Notes: a model not told the origin generated them from the letters alone. Positions 35,217 to 46,899 are shown, numbered from the stretch's first letter. The stretch is 64,000 bases of DNA from Panopea generosa (GCA_029582155.1 CM055909.1:22465347-22529346), one strand, 5' to 3'. Numbers and translations are program-made.

Positions 35217-35865
35217 AAAGTACAGTAGATTTACCTTCAGTACGTATAGGCCTTACAGTAGATCTACCTTCAGTACGTAAAGGCCGTACAGTAGTTCTAC
35301 CTTCAGTACGTTTAGGCCTTACAGTAGATTTACCTTCAGTACGTAAAGGCCGTACAGTAGATCTACCTTTAGTACTTATAGGCCTTACAGTCGATCTACC
35401 TTTAGTACGTATAGCCCGTACAGTAGATCTACCTTCAGTACGTATAGGCCGTACAGTAGATCTACCTCCAGTACGTATAAGCCGTACAGTAGATCTACCT
35501 TTAGTACTTATAGGCCTTACAGTAGATCTACCTTCAGTACGTTTAGGCCTTACAGTAGATCTACCTTCAGGACGTATAGGCCGTACAGTAGATTTACCTT
35601 CAGTGCGTACCTTCAGTACGTATAGGCCTTACAGTAGATCTACATTCAGTACTTATAGGCCTTACAGTAGATCTACCTTCAGTCTTTATAGGCCTGACAG
35701 TAGGTTTACCTTCAATACGTATCTATGCCTTACAGTAGATCTATTTCAATACTTATAGGCCTTACAGTAGATCTACTTTTAGTACGTATAGGACTTACGG
35801 TGGATCTAAGTACAGTACGTATAGTATTTACAGTACATCAACCTTCAGTACGTATAGGTCTTAGT
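35217..35865. repeat. 33-bp minisatellite
   Basis: About nineteen units of ACAGTAGATCTACCTTCAGT-ACGTATAGGCCGT or close variants. Each unit carries short palindromes (TAGATCTA, TACGTA or GTAC, AGGCCT). The period keeps a + frame open (TVDLPSVRIGR repeated), which is a shadow rather than a gene. Units near 35600 and 35720 are irregular. Confidence 0.93.
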
Positions 35866-36412
35866 TTCACGATTCACGTTTTAAAACTCACCCAGGGATA
35901 TGCTTTGTAAAACAATTAGCAATTAGATTAGTTTGGTAAAATAGTTTGTGCTATTTGTGTTTTGTTGTTTTTTTGTGGGTTTTTTTTGTAAAAAAATGAG
36001 GCCATTCTCTCCCCAGAGCTGGAAAGGTTTACACTTCTTATGCTACGATTATACAGCGACGGTTTTATTTGTATTTGTATCTGCGGCACACTCATGACGT
36101 TATAGTCCAATACGTATGTGACTGGGAGGATGGATAAGTCGTGGGGTTGGGATTTGTAATTAACCAGAGTCAACATGCATTTTACATAACTGGAAATAAG
36201 AAATCGTAGTTTAAGTGAAATAAATTTGTAATTTCCCACCTGCAACATTCAGTTACGGTAAATAGAAGTTAATATGTGTCATATGAGTGAAATAAATTAG
36301 CATAAGTAAGTTGAAATAAGAAATTAAGCAATCTGAATTATAGCGAATATCACCCTCCATAATAACTCCAACATAACTCATTTTAAGATGGCTTTTTTTT
36401 TTTGTGAAACAG

Positions 36413-36596
36413 GAAGTGTCGACGGTGCGTGATAAACAAGGTTTATAGACAATAATTGCATATTTGGATGGGGTTGGCCGTCATCACCAATTTCATCTTA
36501 CATGAAGACGACGACGTCATGGAGACAGATGTGCATCATGTTGACGTGTGGTCTGGATTTGTTCCTAACCTCTTAATGTTCCATGTTCTATATAAG
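36413..36596 (+). other. Exon-like module B (of three)
   Basis: 184 bp between TTTGTGAAACAG and AAG|GTAAGGTTATATT. Shares GGAGACAGATGTGCATCATG with module C (GGAGACAGATGTATCCCATG). The frame that aligns with A and C on the minus strand contains stops here, so B is a decayed copy if that strand is coding. Confidence 0.45.
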
Positions 36597-36824
36597 GTAA
36601 GGTTATATTAAACTAAAGCTTACGAATTTCTACTATTTTCTAACTATTAAATGGACCTATTCAAGGTCAAAGGTGCAGAGTAGCATTATATCCCGACCAT
36701 CTTCCAGTAATGCATTAACCCCCACAAGTTAAAACATAATAATAATCATAGTAATAATTAATAATGATAATTATAATAATTATGCTGATTACATGAATTC
36801 TTTTAAACTGAAGTCGGCTCATGG

Positions 36825-37073
36825 TTTGATTGAATATTTAGCACCATTTTTATACCAACGGATAATCAGTTAACCTAATCACTGCTTCCTGGGATCCTGG
36901 AAGGTTAACCAGTACTCGAGCACACCCTATCTCGGCAAGTAACTGATAACTTCACCACTTGAATCATCGGTGAGAGAGGAATGATAATGAGACTCAACGC
37001 CGTAAATCACTCCTCACTGAGACTGTGGCCGGGCGAGGATTCGAGCTCGCGATCCCTGGATCCGCTCATGGCA
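36825..37073 (-). mobile_element. SINE-C (minus strand) with 8-bp target duplication
   Basis: GCTCATGG at 36817-36824 and 37074-37081 brackets it. The complement shows TCGAATCCTCGCCCGGCC (B box), TGAGACTGTG... and GGTGTGCTCGAGTACTGG, ending TGGTGCTAAATATTCAATC. The tRNA-like head is short. Confidence 0.8.
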
Positions 37074-37307
37074 AATTGTGTTCAAATCTTTATTATCATT
37101 ATTTTGATGGAAGCCCTAATTCATCCTAGGTTCCATAAAAACAATGCAATCTAAGAATATAATCTATATAGTAGAATATCTCCACCTGAACCTTATATCC
37201 ATAAAAGTTATTATTATAAAATCACAAATGGCGCTGTTGCACGTGTCTGCCATAATGTATTCAAAGAAAATGTAAGCTATAAAGCAAGACTGATTATTTT
37301 GAAACAG

Positions 37308-37426
37308 GTGATGGACTGCTGTTAGTTTCAATATTGACGCCATTATTGTGGAGACAGATGTATCCCATGTTTACCTGCTTAGATTCGAATCCTCTGACCA
37401 GAATAAAAGAAAACACCCACTCTCAG
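37308..37426 (+). other. Exon-like module C (of three)
   Basis: 119 bp between TTTTGAAACAG and CAG|GTAAGGTTATATT. One + frame is open throughout (DGLLLVSILTPLLW...), and one minus frame is open and aligns with module A (…VNMGYICLHNNGV… versus …TNMMYIWLRPNNV…). No domain can be named with confidence. Confidence 0.45.
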
Positions 37427-37486
37427 GTAAGGTTATATTAAGTTAAAGCTGAAGATTTCTAAATTATTAAAACAGATATATTTTTA

Positions 37487-38030
37487 TCCCCCGAACAAAA
37501 AATTGCGGGGAATATTTAATCGGGTACCGTCCGTGCGTCCGTGTAAAAGCTTTTCCGGAGCATAACTCCAAAATCATTCCAGGTAACATTTAGAAATTAT
37601 TTTCACTGTCAACTTAGTGCCGTTTGCTATTGGGGTGTTTTCCCTTAAATATATTTTTTGTTAACACGGAAACTACGTAAAGCTGAAATTACTAATTGCA
37701 CCTTTTCCGAAGCATACAACCGAACCGTTTGCGGTACTATCATGAAACTTTGTACACATGTCAACCTAGTGTTTTGTAGAACCTTTTACTATGGTACTAT
37801 GGGGAAGTTTTCATTTTCAAGGATTGTTTCTGTTACCATAGAAACAAATAGCCAAAATAACAAAATTCTTCGTTTCAGTAGCACAAATCCGAGACTTCAT
37901 GAAACTTGGTACAGATGTCAAGTTAGTGATCTAGTTACCGTATGCTTGCTATGTTGGAGGTTTCATTTTCAAATCTTAGGTGGGTGTAGGGGACCTCAGA
38001 ATGTAAAACCACTTTTACCAATGTCATCTC
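37487..38030 (+). mobile_element. Type F Pearl-like element
   Basis: Starts TTTATCCCCCGAACAAAAAA and TTGCGGGGAATATTTAATCG, then CCGTCCGTGCGTCCGTG. Core units of roughly 160-170 bp carry TTTTCCGGAGCATAACTCC, CATGAAACTTTGTACAC, GTCAACCTAGTG and GTTACCATAGAAACAAATAG. The open frame at 37658-38035 lies within these units and is not a gene. The 3' end is unclear. Confidence 0.6.
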
Positions 38031-38039
38031 TTTAATTTG

Positions 38040-38840
38040 TTATGGGTTTGGTATGTGAATTGAGTAAGTTAAATGGACAATCAACGCACAGAAGAATATA
38101 CACCCTCCCCCACCCCTAACCCCACCCCCATCCCACACACATAAAATTACCCCATGTAATCAATAAAATTAAACACAATCTGATGATTTTTATTTTAAAT
38201 ATACTTTTTTATTTTAAAAAGCGTTAATTTCGTTTTGCAACTTTACGTTTTTCGCTTAATTCAATATCATCAAAGTGTACATGTACAGCAAAAATATGCA
38301 ATTATTCTACATTTTAAGCCATTTTAAGTAAATATATCCTGTTTTGAACAGTGAAGGCACTCTTTCCACAACACAGAATTTACATATATGTGTACCAGAA
38401 AATGATCAGAATAAATATCTTTGTGTAGCAAGAATGCTTTCGGAATAAAAAACACTATTTAAATGCCAAAATTAGGACATAAAATAGTGGGAAATGCTCA
38501 TTTTTTTTAATTTTAACCACCTTTGAAGTCCTTTTATGAATTATAGAAAAAATATATATACATATTTTAACAGAAATGTGGAAATTTAATACAAATACAC
38601 CAAGCTTTGCCGGAAATAGGTATTAAAAGAAATACATTGTATAGGGTCTATATTGGGGCTTCGTGAACATGGTCCAATGAGTTAATTTTTATATACTCTA
38701 TATACTGTTATGAAATTATTGTGAAAATAAATGTGAATAAATTCAAGAATTACCAAAATAAATAATTATTATTCACATTTCAGAAAAGAGAAACAATACA
38801 TGGAATAAATTGGACAGGTCTGGAAAGACATCGTACGTGT
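38040..38840. other. AT-rich stretch, no gene seen
   Basis: Homopolymer-rich AT sequence with C-rich patches (CACCCCTAACCCCACCCCC near 38110). No frame, family or motif identified. Confidence 0.55.
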
Positions 38841-38846
38841 TTTCAA

Positions 38847-39630
38847 TGGATTGCCGGAATAAGTACCCAGGACTGTCGGGTTACCACACATACCAGTAGT
38901 TGCAGCATGTATATGTCCAGACAGTGCCTATAGCAATCAGCACAAAATGTAACTAAAAAGGACTGTATCTCACAGACAAATGGACAACTCAAAAATCTCA
39001 TTTGAACAGCAACCTGAAAGGAAGATGATGTAATTCTTTAGATTACCTAGTGATAACTACTCGTTAAGACAACTTGGTTAATGAAGAATTGCATTGCATT
39101 ATATATGCGATGGCATGAACACTTTATCAAGTGGAATGCATTGTTGTGTGATTATTTTTTATGTATTTATATTACCAGTTTGAATGGCTTTAAGCTCGTC
39201 TATTCGAATAATAAGGAGGGCTATTCTACTCATCCGGGCGTCGGTGTCACACATTGGTAAACGTTTTGTGTGCAAGGCTACATCACTATAGCCATTACAT
39301 GTGTATATTTAGGATTAAAAGCCAACTTTTGAATTTTCATCGGGTGATGAAAAACATTAGGCCAGTTTAATGTTCGGGAAGCCCGAAAGGCTTCTCGGCA
39401 ACATTTTACTAGCCTAATGTTTTGATCACCCGATGAAACTCAAAATTCGGCTTTTAATCCTTATATTTACATCATATTCTACAGCTATTTTAGATAATAC
39501 AATTACGTTATTTTCGTAATTTTGATATTTAGAAAGCAAATTATAGGCATTAAACCGCAAAGCAAATTTCATGAATGTAACTGCGACGTTGTCAACATAC
39601 TGAATAAGTGCACGCATTTGTAGCACAACT
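38847..39630 (+). repeat. Inverted duplication, left arm, outer part
   Basis: Reverse complement of 63241-64000, from TGGATTGCCGGAATAAGTAC (38847) to TTTGTAGCACAACT (39630), with few substitutions and one ~20-bp indel by eye. It includes sequence outside any element I recognise (38847-39190), the start of a type 2 Pearl-like element (TTTAAGCTCGTCTATTCG, 39190) and a palindromic insert (39312-39460). The partner runs off the window end. Confidence 0.85.
39312..39460. mobile_element. 149-bp palindromic (foldback) element, left copy
   Basis: GGATTAAAAGCC...TCATCGGGTGAT on the left pairs with ATCACCCGATGA...GGCTTTTAATCC on the right; the arms are about 60 bp. The tip is a second hairpin, GAAGCC/GGCTTC, around CGAAA. 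A related copy is at 63411-63559. Confidence 0.85.
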
Positions 39631-39689
39631 ATGGAACGCCATAGCTGTCTTATGTGGTCCATTTTATACATATGTATTATTTGCATTCT

Positions 39690-40200
39690 TCATTATATTA
39701 TGTTCTTTGTTTATTATATTATGTAGATACGTTATTACATTATGTCGATACTTTATTATATCTTGTCGAAAGTTTATTATATTATGTAGATACTTCTTTA
39801 CATTATGTCGAAACTTTATTATATCTTGTTGAGACTTTATTATATTATGTAGAAACTTTATTATATTCTGTAGATACTTCATTACATTATGTCGAAACAT
39901 TATTGTATCTTGTCAAAAGTTTATTATATTCTGTAGATACTTCATTACATTATGTCGAAACTTTATTATAATTTGTCAAAAGTTTATTTTATTACGTAGA
40001 TACTTCATTACATTATGTCGAAACTTTATTACAGCTTGTCAAAAGTTTATTATATTCTGTATAAACTTCAAGTCATTATGACGAAACTTTATTATATCTT
40101 GTCAAAAATATTATTTTATGTCGAAACTTTATTATATATTGTCGAAAGTTTATTATATTATATGCATTATTCATTATTTTATGTCAAATCTTCCTTATGA
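39690..40200. repeat. 21-bp minisatellite with 63-bp higher-order unit
   Basis: Monomers of 21 bp such as GAAACTTTATTATATCTTGT-C vary in a regular cycle of three to give a 63-bp block (…GATACTTCATTACATTATGT…GAAACTTTATTATA…AAAGTTTATTATATTCTGT). Frames are open on both strands because the period is 3n. It lies in the 3.7 kb present only in the left arm of the inverted duplication. Confidence 0.85.
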
Positions 40201-40945
40201 TGACGAGGTCATTTTGACAGGGTGATTTATATACTGACACCGTGTCAAAATAATGTTGTTGTTTTATAGCATGAATGTCTGTTTATAGCAATTATTATAA
40301 GAAGAGGTAATAAACTCTTTTTTTTCGCTATTATTATACAATTTTATACCAAATATAAGTTTTAAAAGATAATTCATCATAAAAAGATGAGTGATACAAT
40401 TATAATCAATGATGGATATATTATTAACGAATCATGAATTGGACACCATTTTTAAATAGGTGTTTTCCTAATATAAAGTGTTTTCGTAACTTTGTTCAAG
40501 TGTTTATGTTACTAAGTGAAGGTTACAGTCCACTCTCTATTGTGTCAACCCGGGGGCAAACCTGGCGGAGGGACTAAAAACCTTAGAATTACATACATAC
40601 GACTATAGTGAAGGACGGTTTACTGCTTCGTAATAAAGAAATAACATACTTAGTCTAGTTTCTTTCGACACAAGTTGCAAGATGTCTGCTTTAGATTTTC
40701 AGCGTCGACGTGTACTTTGAAACCTTGAAGGAGCTGTATCGCGTTGGGGTGCACTTCGACAAAGATTTTCTATAGCGATAGGCTTTGGGAAGGTTTGTTT
40801 AAAACTCATAGGAATATTTATTGTGCTGAAACTGGGGATTGTTTCATGCACATTAGTTTAGTCTGATGCTTTTAGTTTTTAAACCGTTCTCAAACGTAAT
40901 AGTTTAGTTTTGTGCTGGAACTGGACATTTATTTTAGTTCAGACC

Positions 40946-41260
40946 GCGGCGTGATCTAGTGGTAGAGCGTCCGCCTCGCATGCGGAAGGTCGTGGGTTCA
41001 ATCCCCGGCCGGGTCATACCAAAGACTTTAAAATTGGTACTAGAAGCTTCATCGCTTGACGCTCACCATTTAGAGGAGAGTTCTAGGTCTGGTCGGCCCG
41101 GTGTCAGTATAATGTGACTGGGTGGGGTATCATACCATGTGTCTGCGGCATGATACTCCAGTGTGACAGCGCTTAGAATACTGCCTCAAGTAGACACCGT
41201 CGCGATATGACTGAAAAATTGTTGAAAGCGACGCTAAACACCATACAACAACAATAACAT
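40946..41260 (+). mobile_element. SINE-A, best-preserved copy
   Basis: tRNA-like head with GTGATCTAGTGGTAGAGCG (A box), anticodon arm TCCGC-CTCGCAT-GCGGA and GTGGGTTCAATCCCCGG (B box); an Ala-like CGC anticodon position is suggested but the acceptor stem does not pair. Body: CCAAAGACTTTAAAATTGGT, ATTTAGAGGAGAGTTCTAGG, GGCATGATACTCCAGTGTGA. Tail: GCGACGCTAAACACCATACA plus ACAACAA. Imperfect repeats ATTTTAGTTCAGA and ATTTAAGTTCAAA flank it. Confidence 0.88.
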
Positions 41261-41350
41261 TATTTAAGTTCAAAGATTTAGGTTTGGAACAGTCTCCAAA
41301 CATATAAGTGTATATTTATGCTGGAACTGAGCTGTGTTCCAAGCATACAT

Positions 41351-42975
41351 TTTTATGTCCCCCAAAAATTTGATTAGGTGGCATATAGTAATCGCAGCGT
41401 CCGTCCGTCCGTAAGTACGTCCTTCCGTCCGTCCGTCCGTCCGTCCGTCCGTCCGTCCTTCCGCCCGGTATTTTGTTTACGGCCTGTAACTTTGTCATGC
41501 ATAGATGGATTTTGTTGAAACTTGCTACAAGTGATCAGCATAACATGACGACGTGTCGCGAGTAAGAACCACACCCGTATATCAAAGGTCAAGGTCACAA
41601 TTTGAGTTTGTTTGACAACACTTTGAGTTTGTGTGAAATTTTGTTTCCGACCTGTAACTTTGTCATGCATAGATTGATTTTGTTGATACTTGCAACAGGT
41701 GATCAACACAACATGACGACGTGTCGCGAGTAAGAACCATAAACGTACCTCAAAGGTAAAGGTCACAATTTGAGTTTGTTTGACAACACTTTGAGTTTGT
41801 GTGAGATTTCGTTTCCGGCCTGTAACTTTGTCATGCATAGATGGATTTTGTTGATACTTGCTGCAAATGATCAACATAACATGATGACGTGTCGCGAGTA
41901 AGACCCACACCCGTACCTGAAAGGTCAAGGTCACAATTTGACTTTGTTTGAAAACCCTTTTGAGTTTGTGTGAGATTTCGTTTCCGGCCTGTAACTTTGT
42001 CATGCATAGATGGATTTTGTTCATACTTGATACAAATGACCGACATAACATGATGATGTGTCGCACGTTACACCCAGAATCCCACTTCAAAGGTCAAGGT
42101 CACAATTTAACTTTGGTTGATGAAACATTGTCTGATTGAGATTTCGTGTCCGGTCTGAAACTTTGTCACCTATAAATTTCAAAAAACACTTGGCTCAATT
42201 CATCAGCATGACATTACAAAGTGTCACGTGTAAGACCCACATGCGTACCTCAAAGGTCAAGGTCTCACTTTGAGTTTGTTTGATAACACTTTCAATCTGT
42301 GTGAGATTTCTTGTCCGATCTATAACTTTGTCATCTATGGATATATTTTGAAAACACTAGGCACAGTTGATAAACATGACATAATTAAGTGTCGCATGTA
42401 TGACCCAGAACCTTTCCTCAAAGGTCAAGGTCACACTTTCAATTTGTTTGATATTGCGTGTCTGGTCCGTGACTTTGTCTTTAACTTTGCTCAATTTATC
42501 AAGATGACATGACGACATGTCATAAGAAAAACTTATACACTGTCACACTTTGAGTATGTATGACAACACCTTGAATCTGTTTGAAATTTCACGTCTGTCC
42601 TTATAACTTTATCATGCATGGATGGATTTCAAAAACACTTGGCTCAATTTATCAATTAATCAACAATTGATCTGTAACTTACATTTAGGGATTTTAAAAT
42701 AGCTTGACAAATGTGATCAGTATGTCATGATAATGTTTCAACTGCATTTAACTGTTGAAATATCCAGACCATTACATCAGGGGTCAAAATCAAGGTTACA
42801 CAAAGGTCAAGGTCATGCTTTAATGTAAAAAAACATGGAATTGCATGTTTAGTCTGAAACATAAGTCCATTACCTTTGATATTCATATGTACATCGCTAC
42901 CTTTTATATCATATATTGTTATTTTTCACAGACCATTTGGGGGGCATGTGTCACTTAACAGTGACATTTCTTGTT
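41351..42975 (+). mobile_element. Pearl/Helentron-like element 3a, complete
   Basis: Starts TTTTATGTCCCCCAAAAATT, then GGTGGCATATAGTAATCGCA and a (GTCC)n microsatellite (41396-41460). The core has ~168-bp units, with CTGTAAC at 41484, 41652, 41820 and 41989, and further, more diverged ones. The 3' end carries CATTTGGGGGGCATG, the inverted copy of the start, then the hairpin TGTCACT-TAAC-AGTGACA (42949-42966) and TTTCTTGTT. The minus-strand frame of 238 codons at 42090-41374 merely runs through the core. Confidence 0.8.
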
Positions 42976-43338
42976 GTTATTAGTTTGAAACCGTTCTCAA
43001 ACAATAACTTTATTTTCGTGCTTAAGCTTGGCTTTGTTTCATGCACTTTAGGTTAGTTTTAAGACGTATGTTTAAAACAGTCTTCAAACATATAGGTGTA
43101 TTTTTATACTGGAGCTGAGCATTGTTATAGACATACAGTTTTGGTTTGAGTTTGAAACAAGTCTCAAACAAATGCTGTCCAGACACGTTGTCTGAACAGC
43201 TGGTCTCATTATTAAAATAGTGTTGAACACCATTCTTTACATGGTTGACATGGTTTAGACTCGCGGTATTAGGTATGACCAGTATATACAAATAAAATTG
43301 TGACTGTTTAGATATATATTTAGCAATTGGATAAATAC

Positions 43339-44280
43339 GCAAAACAAAAATCGTGCAACCAATTGAATGCAAACTGGTCCTTTTAGCTCCATCCAGCTGC
43401 AAGTGTTTTTCATTGGGAAATGAAATACAGTAAATCTATGTAGTTTATATAGAATTGAAACTTCACACAATACAGTCCAGTCATCAAACTTACCTACTAC
43501 AATAATGTGGCCTTCGTTTGAGTTAGTAGTGTAAAGTTTTGCGTGCAAGTACCTTTAAGTTCATATCTCACCAATCACTAAATGCATTTAATTGAAACTT
43601 CACACAATACTTCCCAGTTATCAACCCTACTACAATAGACAAGTTTGATAAGCCATGCTTAAAGTTTAATACAAATGATTTAGAATTCTGGTTAAAATTT
43701 TTGATTGCAATTACCATGAAGTTCATATCTCACCAGATCCCAGTTTCACTAAACATCTGAACTTGAGATTTCCTCAAGTCAAATATTTGAAATGCTATAA
43801 CTTCAGTTATGGTGTTCATTTTGCCACTTGTCATTTTCTTATGAGTAATGATTTGTTTGGACTCCAAATATATATGGTCATTTAATTTGTAATTAATTAA
43901 AGTAATCTTGCAGAGAAATTGAGATTTTTTAGTTGAGGGAAATGTTTAGTGAAATTGGCCCTAGTCACTCAATTTATTTGATTGAAACTTCACATAGGAC
44001 TTCTCAGTCATCGATACTACTACAATAACTAAGTATGATCATCATTGCTTGAATATAATGCGAATTATTGCCTTTGGATTACTAAGAAATCTGAAATGAT
44101 GAGTTGGTCTCATAAATACCATGGCACCTTCAAATTTTATTCAATAATGACCAATTTTGGTCAGAATATTCTTAAATCAACAACAGTATTCTCCGTGGAC
44201 GTCAAAGGTTCTGTCTCAATATCACATCAGAGGTGCCAGATTGATGGCCCTGAATTAATGCAAAAATACTTTTTTGTCTC
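43339..44280 (+). repeat. Inverted duplication, left arm, inner part
   Basis: Reverse complement of 61715-63194, from GCAAAACAAAAATCGTGC (43339), through GGTCCTTTTAGCTCC, to GATGGCCCTGAATTAATGC and TTTTTGTCTC (44280). The right arm carries two SINE insertions (62208-62495 and 61796-61990) that are absent here. Includes three degenerate type 2 core units. Confidence 0.8.
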
Positions 44281-44604
44281 GAACAAATTTACACCTTTTT
44301 ACAAAAATAACAAAGATTGAAAAATTCAGATTTTGCCTAGTGTATAATGTATAACATTATTAGTTTTTATCATATCAAGATCAAACTCCCAGAATATTAT
44401 TGACCATGAAAGACTAGACGAATTTATTATTTTAACCGGCCGCATCAGATCGGAAAGGTCAGAGTTATGCTTTAATTGATGGCAGTATTAATTATTTTTG
44501 CCTTGAACCGGTCATATTAAACCGGAAAAGCCAGTTGGTGCTCTTAATTGATTTGAAAAATGATAATTTTTGACTATATGTAACAAGCGTGGTTGCTTCC
44601 TTAA

Positions 44605-44862
44605 CCCTTTACTTCATATAGACGCCTATGGTCACCTCTAATATAGACGCCTTTGGACACCTCTAATATAGACGCCTTTGGACACCTTATACAGAAGGCT
44701 TTTGAATAATTGGGTGAAATGTGTTTATATTAACTGACAGAGTGGAAAACAGTGCAGGAAGTGTTCAGATTGCTCGTAACGAGCAATATGAACTCTTCCT
44801 GCACTGTTTTAAAAGGCCTCCTGTGATTGTTGCTGGAAAACGCGTATCTATGGAGTAAAGGG
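44605..44862. mobile_element. piggyBac-like MITE
   Basis: 258 bp with inverted ends CCCTTTACTTCATATAGACG and the complement of CGTATCTATGGAGTAAAGGG. Left flank is TTAA (44601-44604), right flank TTAT (44863-44866), as expected for a TTAA duplication with one later change. TTAA target sites and CCC...GGG ends are the piggyBac signature. Inside: three ~25-bp repeats of ATAGACGCCTTTGGACACCT and a strong hairpin (44746-44810). Confidence 0.7.
44746..44810. other. Long hairpin inside the MITE
   Basis: AAAACAGTGCAGGAAG...TTGCTCG is followed by TAA and its complement CGAGCAA...CTTCCTGCACTGTTTT. The arms are 31 nt with two mismatches and a 3-nt loop. Confidence 0.9.
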
Positions 44863-45029
44863 TTATCTCTCAATGGATGGTGAGCAGACTTGGTCAGAAT
44901 ATGTATAGGTATATAAGCTCAGATGAAATTGTTCATACGACCTGATCACTTGAATTATTGAGAAAAGGGTTTACGTTCAGTAACTTTTAAGATATTTGAT
45001 GACATTTTGTGTTTAAGCAGCATGACATG

Positions 45030-45911
45030 TTCATTATTGAGGTTAAATTACCAACCACTGTGTGGTTCCAGGGAACCATATGAGTAATAGCAAGAATAGG
45101 ATCACTGTAACATATGAATGTCGTAAGAAGCAACACTTTGAGTATTACGATAGAAATTGCTGAAACTCTGCAGTTCTGCAGGAATTAAGGTTTGTTGTTT
45201 TTGTGCATGTAAAGTGAACCTGGAATCTTCTTTCCTGTTGGCGTCAAATAACCTACAATATATTAATACAAAACGAAGCTTGAAATTGTAATTTTGTGTA
45301 TTTGTTTGGATCGAGCCCGTGTGGTTCCGGCTAAGAATAAAATCACTGTCGATCTCTGCAGAGGGGTAGGAATCCTTCGAATGGGTGTCATGTTCATTTT
45401 ATCATTTTTTGTCATGACCACTATTGTGGTTAAATTATCAACCCCTGTGTGGTTCCAGTGATCCATATGAGTATGGCAAGAATAGTATCACTGTGGCTCA
45501 TGCATGTCATAGGAAGCGACAATTTGAGTAATACGATATAATTTGCTGAAACTCTGCAGTTCTGCAGGTATCAAGGTTCTAGGTTCATTCTGCATATTCA
45601 TTTTTTGCTGTATTTTTTTAATCTGTATGTTAATTTGTTGTTTTTTGTACATGTAGAGTGAACCTGGAATCTTCCTTCCTGTTGGCGTCGAATAACCTAT
45701 AATGTGTTGGTACGCCGTAAAACCTATATTCATTCATTCACTACTGTGGTTAAATTATCAACCCCTGTGTGGTTCCAGGGAGCCATGAGTGATGGCAAGA
45801 ATAGGATCACTGTGGCTTATGCATGTTGTATGTAGAGTGAACCTGGAATCTTCCTACTGTTGGCGTCGAATAACCTATAATGTGTTGGGAGGCACTATTC
45901 ATTCATTCATT
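45030..45911 (+). mobile_element. Cluster of three SINE-D copies
   Basis: First copy (about 45030-45262) lacks its start and part of its middle. The second (about 45313-45735) is near full length, from GAGCCCGTGTGGTTCCGGCT to CGCCGTAAAACCTATATTCA. The third (about 45738-45911) has a large internal deletion joining GCTTATGCATGTTG to TATGTAGAGTGAACC. All lie in the same orientation and each ends in ATTCATTC or a relic of it. Confidence 0.8.
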
Positions 45912-46620
45912 CTCATTCTTTGTTTAAAAAAAATATAGCCACATATGCATAATGCGATACATTTTGAAAACTCTTTTACGGCGTTTTATTTCGTGGCAAA
46001 TGTTTGATGCAGTTCTACAATTTGAAAAAAAAATCCTTTCACAACAAACACAAATATGCAATGTACATGTATCTATTTGCATTTTGATTTTGATGTTTTT
46101 AATTTTTATTTCAAAATAACACAAATGCAGAATAACAATAAAAATGTTTATATCGGGTGGTACAATAGATACAATGTATTAATAACCTTGTGTAATAGTT
46201 ACATACTATAATAGTGTTATTTGTATTGGCTGACCAAAGGTCTGCTTGCACATTTATTTATAAATAAACTGAACGGAACAGCTAACTTGTCACCTTTTGG
46301 TTTCGTGGGAAAACTGATTTGACTACATATTCCAAAAAATATGAAAAAGTCCATATTTCAAGGATATTGCGTTGATGCTGTTTGATAAAATATATGAAAT
46401 GTCAGGTAAAAATAAACACTAAGATTTCAGGTGGCGGGTGACAGTTCCGTTCAGTATGCATGCCCAATTAATAAGTTTATCAACAATCAATTAGTAATCA
46501 AATGTTTATGTTTATAATCTCCACTGATTCTTAAATTCTTCAGAACTAACATTATTTTGGATATATGATATTCTATAATATTGTTTTAGATTTTTTTAAA
46601 AACTGATCAGAGTAGGAGCC

Positions 46621-46890
46621 GGTGCCGATCTCTGAAGAGGGGTAGGAATTCTCCGAATGGGTGTCATGTTAGTTTTATCATTTTTTGTCCTGTTCATTAT
46701 TGTGGTTAAATTATCAACCCCTGTAATGTTCCAGGGAGCCATAAGAATAGGATCGCTTTGGCGACAATTTGAGTATGTTAATTTGTTGTTTTTAAATATA
46801 TATGTAGAGTGAACCTGGAATCTTGCTTCCTGTTGGCTTCAAATAACCTATAATGTGTTGGTACGCCGTAAAACCTATTCATTCATTCAG
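46621..46890 (+). mobile_element. SINE-D, deleted copy
   Basis: Starts at GTGCCGATCTCTGAAGAGG (the front ~40 bp are missing), lacks the central AAACTCTGCAG...GGTTC section, and ends GTACGCCGTAAAACCTATTC plus ATTCATTC. Confidence 0.75.
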
Positions 46891-46899
46891 AGTAGGATT

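Noticed and set aside
35201-35758. Plus-strand open frame of 185 codons, repeated TVDLPSVRIGR
   Set aside because: It is a 33-bp minisatellite translated; there is no start context, no flanking exon signal, and irregular units break the frame.
37658-38035. Plus-strand frame of 125 codons
   Set aside because: Lies within type F core units that recur at 20.7-21.6 kb without keeping the frame.
40946-41020. A functional tRNA-Ala gene
   Set aside because: Good A and B boxes and anticodon arm, but the acceptor stem does not pair and it continues into the SINE-A body found in other copies.
41396-41462. CRISPR-like or regulatory array
   Set aside because: Plain (GTCC)n microsatellite at the 5' end of a Pearl-like element; there are no spacers, and this is an animal genome.
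41374-42090. Minus-strand open frame of 238 codons with internal repeats
   Set aside because: It runs through the ~168-bp core units and the (GTCC)n microsatellite of a Pearl-like element. 168 is a multiple of three, which keeps frames open by chance.
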